This document shows, piece by piece, positions 58,205 to 64,000 of a stretch of 64,000 bases of DNA. The translations under genes and the position numbers were made by a program. Below the pieces are notes generated by a model, which saw nothing but the letters and a program-made list of their open reading frames with translations, did no database searches and had not been told where the DNA came from. The DNA comes from Toxorhynchites rutilus septentrionalis (lineage: Eukaryota; Arthropoda; Insecta; Diptera; Culicidae), in NCBI RefSeq assembly GCF_029784135.1, contig NC_073745.1, forward strand, positions 40,566,420 through 40,630,419. The letters run 5' to 3'. Positions within the stretch are counted from its first letter, which is position 1. Every line of letters begins with the position of its first letter.

Positions 58205-59365
58205 GCGGGAATGTCGCGGATTTTAGAAAAATGGAAAAAATGGAAATTCCGCCGTCGCCACTGCCAAATTGGTCGAATTGCACTACGAACTGCTGCCCCT
58301 TCCACCGTATTCTCCAGATTTGACCCCGTGCGACTTTTGACATATGACCATGTCTTTGATTTCTATGTAGGGGGTAACTCTACGAAAAATGTAACGATTC
58401 ATTAAGAGTTTTCAAACGCATATTACTCAAAATCGTTAATGCGACAAATGTTGTGTTGTATACCATTAGACAGGAAATTTATCCAACATTTTTTGCTTGA
58501 GACATGAACAGTGAATATAGAGGAAAAAGTTACTAATTTGACAATTAAAATGGGAATCTTTTTTTTCGATTTTACTAGCCAGACGTTTTCCCCCACAATG
58601 CAACGAGCAATCTTTCTGCCTATGATTCGGCGTTAGCTCACAATGTGATTAGATGCGTATTATGAACTACTCTCGATTTACCGATAATAGGCATTTATCC
58701 GTTGGCAGAATCAATGAAGGAATGATCTAGGAATAATCTTGAAGATGATATTGGATGGTTTCACTCTATTCTCCCCAAAGATTTGACGAGAGCCTGGCCC
58801 AATAGGTTGAACGTTGATAGAGATTTTATTAGATTGAAGCACAAGTTGTTGTCCAATCAATTTGTGCTCAATTCACGTTTTCTCGTGTAGGTCTTGCTAC
58901 TAACAATTTATGTAATTGTGGTCCAGCATGTCATTATATCGATCATGTTGTTTACTTATGTAAAATGCAATGCAATTAATTATTTTAACTGGCTGCTGAT
59001 TTAGAAGTTCAGAAGGGTATACTCACGTATATTTTTCAGGGGCTCCATTCAATGTATCAAAAGAGAAAAAAATTGAACAATGAAAAACTCGATTCAAATG
59101 CAATTACTACCCACACTCACAGTCCTATGTCAAGATACCGTGCGTGCCCCTAGGCCCAACCCCATCAACTTTTTTTTTGTTTCCAAACTTGAAAAAGTCA
59201 CTCGCCGGGCAGAAATTTGAGTCGAATGAGGAGTCGCCGCCACGGAAGCCTACTTTGCAGACCTCGAGAAAACACATTTTGCAGATGTATTAAAGAAGTT
59301 GGAGCATCGCTGGGTCAAGTGTATCGAGCTAAAAGGAGACTATGTTGAGAAATAAATCGCCATTT
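58205..59365 (+). pseudogene. Mariner transposase fragment, split by an insertion
   Basis: The first part (58205-58340) contains AKLVELHYELLPLPPYSPDL then TPCDF, the third-catalytic-D region of a mauritiana-type mariner. The second part (59169-59355) continues with FPNLKKSLAGQKFESNEE and ends LKKLEHRWVKCIELKGDYVE-K and a stop (59353-59355). About 830 bp (58341-59168) is inserted exactly between the CDF and LFPN codons. The N-terminal two thirds are missing, so it is dead. Confidence 0.8.
58741..58980 (+). pseudogene. C-terminal remnant of a second non-LTR retrotransposon
   Basis: Frame pieces DDIGWFHSILPKDLTRAWPN, then RLNVDRDFIRLKHKLLSNQF, then (shifted) NNLCNCGPACHYIDHVVYLC. This mirrors the region after RNase H in the element at 62 kb (CGCGHGYHDIEHVVWSC). 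It belongs to the insertion that splits the mariner. Diverged and frameshifted. Confidence 0.65.
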
Positions 59366-59434
59366 TCAAAAAAATATGTTTTTTTTGTAGGCTAAGTACT
59401 TAATCGGCCTTGTAAAATGAATCAAACTGATTAA

Positions 59435-59571
59435 CACGTTGAGTACCATGTCAGCCATCGATGACCGACACCGAGCTTTCCGTTCAGGTCGTGTCAGTCA
59501 CCGGTGTGTAATAACGACCGGAACGGAAAGCTCGGTGTCAGTCACCGATGACTGACACGACACTCAACGTG
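59435..59571. mobile_element. TTAA-flanked palindromic MITE (137 bp)
   Basis: TTAA at 59431-59434 and 59572-59575. Almost complete inverted repeat: CACGTTGAGTACCATGTCAG against the complement of CACGTTGAGTGTCGTGTCAG, with GAGCTTTCCGTTC in both arms. A further copy of one end lies at 59640-59678 beside another TTAA (59675-59678). The TTAA target suggests mobilisation by piggyBac-type transposase. Confidence 0.75.
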
Positions 59572-59689
59572 TTAATTAACATCATTAAAGTTTTCTGGAG
59601 AAAAAATAAATTTTCACCTTCATTATCATATTTTATACTGTCAGTCAATGGTGACTGACATGGCACTCAACGTGTTAAATAAACATTTC

Positions 59690-60860
59690 CATCGAGTAAA
59701 TTCCAATTTGTCAATACCGTTTTGTCTCAAATTCCGAACACTTAAGCACACTTTAATGGCCATCAACATTAAACAGTGTCTCATTACTCAAAATGGTACT
59801 TTTTCGCGAAATTAATTTGATTTTTCGATACAATAGAGTCTTCTTTTTCATTTGACTTTAAAAATATTGATTTGCAAATATATTTTCATGGTGAAAAAAT
59901 AAAAATTACATTAATCACATTTGTCTCAAATTCCGAACACCATTTATGTCACTGATTCATATTCCGATCACTGTTGCCTCAAACTCGCAACAGCAAAAAT
60001 GGATTTGTTTATAAAATTCATAACTTTTGAATTACTGGACCGGTTCAGATGATCGACATATTAAATTGAAGCGAATAAGCTAGTCTTTTGTGGAAAAATA
60101 TTTTACTCGCAATAAAATGGGATTTGGTTTTCATCATTATCGATTGTGTTCGTTTTTTCTAGTTTACATGGTTACGGGACCAAGGGCGCTATATATTCTT
60201 ATATTTTTTCTTGAAAGCTGAGGATTTTTCACATAACATGTGGAAAAATCAGAGGTATGTTTTTTTATCGTTTTTTAGTTATTATTTTTCAAAGTTATGA
60301 TGATTTAGTCTTCGTTCGATATTCCTATGCTACTAGACGAGTTCTATGCGAATAGGATTCCAGTTTTTTGCAAATCCAATATTTTTTCAAAGAAGACTAA
60401 CTCATGGGATATGTTATGTAAAAAATCCTCAGCTTTCAAGAAAAAATAGAAAAAGAATATAGCACGCTTGGTCCCGAGACCATGAAAACTATGAAAAACA
60501 AGACGTATCATGAAAATGAAATTCAAATTTTTCAAATTTGCATATGTAGTATGTTCTCAAAAAAGACCAGCTAACTGGTTTAATTTGATATGCCGATCAT
60601 CTGAATCGGTCCAGTAGTTCAAAAGTTATGGTTTTATGAACAAAAGTAATTTTTGGAAAAAAAAATTAGAAAAAATGAACTTTTGAACCACCTTAAAATG
60701 GAAATGGTCACTTTAACAAAAAAATAAAAAAATACGGGTGTGATATTTTGCGATAAAGAACGAAACTACCACTTTTCACGGAAATCGGAGAACCACTATA
60801 TCGAGTTGGCATGGAATGGCTGTATAATAGAATCAGTATATAATCGAGTTCGACCTGTTA
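59690..60860. repeat. Foldback with one pogo-like end
   Basis: Arms 60000-60245 and 60405-60655 are inverted copies (landmarks ATAACTTTTGAATTACTGGA, GGTTCAGATGATCG, GAAAGCTGAGGATTTT with their complements). At 60841-60859 the complement of CAGGTCGAACTCGATTATA marks a pogo-like end; the opposite end is not found. CAAATTCCGAACAC words occur at 59733 and 59938, as in the 27.2-29.9 kb element. Confidence 0.6.
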
Positions 60861-61189
60861 CTTCAGGACCCCGGTTTTATTAGTTGAAAACCTGGCTAAG
60901 AAAATCAATTTTACTCTCGTTGGTTTGCACCTGCGATCTGCGTATTGCAAGAAAAGAGCTTGCAAACATTTGTTAAAAAATGGTCTTTTTATATTGTTGC
61001 TCCAGAATTGGATTGTCCTTGTACCCCAATTTGTGAACTATCGCTGTATTTGCCGGAAAATAGCGTGTTCAAACATTTTATTTCGGAATTCGATTCATGC
61101 GTCGAAACTTGATTCAAATTACGAACACTACTTTAACGCTAATTTTAATAAAGATATCTGCATAAATTATTTGAACAATTTATAGTAGA
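60861..61189. other. Unassigned sequence
   Basis: Short spacer with a 'caaattacgaacac' word near 61115, otherwise nothing recognised. Confidence 0.45.
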
Positions 61190-61481
61190 CTAGCTGACCC
61201 GACAAATTTCATTATTTTTTGTTATCAATACCTTCAAACATTCGAGTTTTCTTACTATGAGCAAGATCATGTGTACAATCGCAGAACTGTTCATTGGTTG
61301 ATTTTCTAATCGACCCCGTTGAATTTACTTATAACTATAAAATTCCTTGTATTTTTAACAAAACTCAATATTATAATATCAGATTATTTTCAGACACAAT
61401 TCTCGTTCAAGATTTTTCAACCACTTGCAAATAACATGTTTCTCCGTTACATGGATTAAACGTTTTATGCAGAAAATATGA
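61190..61481 (+). repeat. R1 repeat, interrupted by the retrotransposon
   Basis: Starts CTAGCTGACCCGACAAAT and matches the complement of 2640-2923 block by block. It is cut at 61481 by the poly(A) end of the non-LTR element, so R1 is the older insertion. Confidence 0.75.
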
Positions 61482-64000
61482 TTTTTTTTTTTATTAATCC
61501 GTTTATTTTTACAGGCTCACTTACATAAGTTTAATGGAGCCAAACTCTTACATATATTTCAACTAGCATATATCAACATGTTGTTTCCTTAATTCTATGG
61601 TTAATGAAATAGGAAACCGATTACTCGCGGTCGACCCGAGTTTAGAAGGATGACACATTTTCATTAGGAAAAGGATGGGATGTAAGGAGATGTGTGTTTA
61701 CACTCGCACTCACATTCACATTCACATTCTCATTCACACTGACACTTCACACTCAATTCTTAAAACTATCCTTACATCTAATATGTATTTACAATTTAAC
61801 TTATTCTAATGTTAGTAGGAAGGGAACCGATAGCTCGCGAAGGACGAAAAGGATGTATGAACAATCACACTCGAAGATCGATAGCTTTAAGGAAAACATA
61901 TATTTGGGACATGTAATCAAGGTCTAACCGAGCCAACATATCTCTCACCGGCACATTGGGCTGCTTTCCTCGAGCCCAAAGGGAGTTTTCTAAATTCGAT
62001 CTGGCGACAAGATACAACTCGCACGACCAAACAACGTGTTCGATGTCGTGGTAACCATGGCCACAACCGCAGAGATTGCTGTCGGCAAGATTAAAACGAA
62101 AAAGCAGCGCGTCTAACGAACAGTGATTGGACATGAATCGGGAGAAGGTGCGAATAAAGTCCCGACTCAAGTCCAGACTTTTGAACCACGGATTGAGGCT
62201 AACCTTAGGGATAATTGAGTGGAGCCACCGGCCCAATTCATCTTCGTTCCATTTGCGTTGCCAGTTAACGATGGTATTTTTACGAACTAAAGAATAAAAT
62301 TCATTGAAGGCGATTTGACGCTGATAAATTTCGCCTTCAATTGCACCTACCTTTGCTAATGAGTCAGCCCTCTCATTACCCGGAATTGAGCAATGTGAAG
62401 GGACCCAGACAAAGGTAATGACATAACAGCGTCTGGATAAAGCACTCAAAATTTCTCGTATTCTCTCAAGGAAGTACGGCGAGTGCTTTTCCGGCCTCAC
62501 TGAACGGATAGCTTCGACAGAGCTCAGACTATCCGTTACAATGTAATAGTGTTCAACAGGTCGTGAGGCGACGCTGTCCAGCGCCCAGTGTATTGCTGCC
62601 AATTCAGCAATGTACACTGAGCAAGGATACTGAAGACTGTGTGAGGTGCTAAAAAATTTGTTGAACACTCCAAATCCTGTGGACTCATTCATAGAGGACC
62701 CATCAGTAAAGTACATATTATCACAATTGACACGCCCATGCTTTGCTTCGAAAGTCGTAGGAACGATCCCCGATCGATGATAATCTGGAATTCCATGGAT
62801 ATCCTGCTTCATGGACAGATCAAAATGCACAGAGGAATTGATGTAGTCAGGGAAACAAACACGGTTGGGAATATACGAAGAAGGATCAACCTGCATGGAG
62901 ACGAATTCATGATATGAGCTCATGAATCCAGAATGAAAATTTAGCTCGATCAGCTGCTCATAATTTCTGATCACCAATGGATTCATAACCTTACACCGGA
63001 TGAGGAACCGAAGAGATAATAAATTGAAGCGAACTTTTAGTGGGAGTACGCCTGCCAAAATCTCGAGACTCATGGTATGCGTTGAGGGCATACATCCCAA
63101 CGCAATACGGAGACAAAGATACTGAATTCGCTCGAGTTTAATGAGGTGTGTTTTGGCAGCTGATTGAAAACAGAAACTGCCATACTCCATCACTGAGAGA
63201 ATAGTTGTTCGATACAACATTATAAGATCTTCTGGGTGGGCTCCCCACCAGGTGCCGGTAATTGTACGGAGAAAGTTTATTCTTTGTTGGCATTTTTTAC
63301 TCAGATACCTAATATGGGCCCCCCAAGTACATTTGGAGTCGAACCAGACCCCAAGATACTTGAATGACATAGCATGAGTGATCGGTTTACCCAAAAGTTG
63401 AAGCTTTGGTTTTGCTGGTCTATGCTTCCTAGAAAAAACCACCATCTCTGTTTTCTCCGTGGAGAATTCGATCCCTAGACCAATGGCCCAGGCTGAAAAA
63501 TTGTTCAAAGTATCTTGTAAGGGTCCTTGCAGGTCGGATTCGTTTGATCCTACGACAGACACCACTCCATCATCTGCAAGTTGTCTTAGGCTGCAATTTT
63601 GTGTAAGGCAATTGTCGATGTCGCTTACATAGAAGTTGTACAAAAGGGGGCTTAAACATGAGCCCTGGGGGAGTCCCATGTAGGAGACCCGAATTACTGT
63701 CGAATCCCCGTGAGAAAAATTCAAATGTTTCTCACAAAGCAAGTTATATAACGTATTATTCAATAGAGGCGGCAGACCCCGAGAGTGTAATTTGTCTGAC
63801 AGGACCTCTATTGAAACTAAATCAAAAGCCCCCTTCATGTCCAAGAATACTGAAGCCATTTGTTTTTTTTCGGCGTAAGCCATTTGAATTTCTGAAGAAA
63901 GCAACGCAAGACAATCATTCGTCCCCTTGCCCCTGCGGAACCCATATTGTGTATCTGAGAGTAGGCCATTCGTTTCAACCCAACGATCAAGGCGAAACAA
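61482..64000 (-). mobile_element. I-superfamily non-LTR retrotransposon, 3' portion
   Basis: Runs leftward from beyond the window edge to a poly(A) tract (plus-strand T-run 61482-61492). The 3' UTR (61493-61864) contains short CACATT/CATTCA tandem repeats at about 61700-61750 and ends in GAGCCTGTAAAAATAAACGG. Shorter copies of the same tail lie at 43575, 47026-47330 and 50327-50479, so the family has been active repeatedly. The 5' part and target duplication lie outside the window. Confidence 0.9.
61865..64000 (-). CDS. Non-LTR retrotransposon ORF2 (RT-RNase H), partial at 5' end
   Basis: Continuous open frame of 711 codons entering from the window edge, with no stop or frameshift. Reverse transcriptase: template-binding FRRGKGTNDCLALL (residues 21-34), catalytic D in VFLDMKGAFD (D54), GLPQGSCLSPLLYNFY (109-124) and LADD (141-144, in place of the usual YADD). 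RNase H: D433 in YFTDGSS, E466 in IAELAAIHWAL, D490 in VTDSLSS, and VPSHCSIPGNERAD (533-546). The C-terminal zinc-like motif is CGCGHGYHDIEHVVWSC (644-660). RT joined to RNase H is typical of the I superfamily (I, Loner, LOA relatives). The protein would copy the element's RNA at a nicked genomic target. The endonuclease half and ORF1 must lie outside the window. All visible catalytic residues are present, so the copy may be young. Confidence 0.92.
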   Translation of the reverse strand: MFRLDRWVETNGLLSDTQYGFRRGKGTNDCLALLSSEIQMAYAEKKQMASVFLDMKGAFDLVSIEVLSDKLHSRGLPPLLNNTLYNLLCEKHLNFSHGDSTVIRVSYMGLPQGSCLSPLLYNFYVSDIDNCLTQNCSLRQLADDGVVSVVGSNESDLQGPLQDTLNNFSAWAIGLGIEFSTEKTEMVVFSRKHRPAKPKLQLLGKPITHAMSFKYLGVWFDSKCTWGAHIRYLSKKCQQRINFLRTITGTWWGAHPEDLIMLYRTTILSVMEYGSFCFQSAAKTHLIKLERIQYLCLRIALGCMPSTHTMSLEILAGVLPLKVRFNLLSLRFLIRCKVMNPLVIRNYEQLIELNFHSGFMSSYHEFVSMQVDPSSYIPNRVCFPDYINSSVHFDLSMKQDIHGIPDYHRSGIVPTTFEAKHGRVNCDNMYFTDGSSMNESTGFGVFNKFFSTSHSLQYPCSVYIAELAAIHWALDSVASRPVEHYYIVTDSLSSVEAIRSVRPEKHSPYFLERIREILSALSRRCYVITFVWVPSHCSIPGNERADSLAKVGAIEGEIYQRQIAFNEFYSLVRKNTIVNWQRKWNEDELGRWLHSIIPKVSLNPWFKSLDLSRDFIRTFSRFMSNHCSLDALLFRFNLADSNLCGCGHGYHDIEHVVWSCELYLVARSNLENSLWARGKQPNVPVRDMLARLDLDYMSQIYVFLKAIDLRV

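Overview
This 64 kb window is low-GC eukaryotic DNA from an insect, most likely a culicine mosquito (Aedes or Culex type). The evidence is the repeat content: tRNA-derived SINEs with a Feilai-like head, two ITmD37E transposons, three mariners, hAT, piggyBac-like, PIF/Harbinger-like and pogo-like elements, and an I-superfamily non-LTR retrotransposon with an RNase H domain. I find no intact host protein-coding gene, rRNA, tRNA or CRISPR array. The assignment to mosquito is inference from element types; no species marker was seen.

The window reads as a transposon graveyard with many insertions inside insertions. 1-7.6 kb: an unclassified repeat with CTAGCTGACCCGGC ends (called R1), a 1.5 kb interspersed repeat (called E) holding a pogo-like element, and a hAT fragment. 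7.8-9.9 kb: a very long foldback (two arms of about 1 kb). 11.3-16.0 kb: a TIR element, a SINE inserted into another SINE, and a TTAA-flanked element carrying a third SINE. 16.0-17.4 kb: a decayed CR1/Jockey-group reverse transcriptase. 17.8-20.6 kb: nested hAT-like inverted repeats. 22.5-25.5 kb: a second copy of repeat E, split by a 2.3 kb PIF/Harbinger-like element. 27.2-29.9 kb: a TIR element split by a full-length R1. 32-39 kb: a deleted mariner, an ITmD37E element with a single nonsense codon, and two small hAT elements. 41.9-43.2 kb: a second ITmD37E. 43.6-49 kb: a scrambled island of hAT, non-LTR and piggyBac pieces. 49.5-52.4 kb: a four-level nest (SINE, pogo-like element, TIR element carrying a histone H3 pseudogene, truncated non-LTR tail). 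52.9-54.6 kb: mariner, MITE, SINE. 58.2-60.9 kb: a split mariner, a TTAA MITE and another foldback. 61.2-64 kb: an R1 copy interrupted by an I-superfamily retrotransposon whose ORF stays open for 711 codons and runs off the window edge.

The GC-richer stretches near 4.9-6.1, 12.35-12.8, 21.4-22.2, 26.2-26.8, 40.5-41.2 and 55.4-56.7 kb carry no recognised repeat. They are the likeliest places for host regulatory or untranslated exon sequence, but I could not prove any exon. The observations most worth following up are the histone H3 pseudogene with its own TATA/initiator and 3' stem-loop inside a mobile TIR element, the long foldback, and the pair of hAT ends that share one 8-bp target site but now face the same way.
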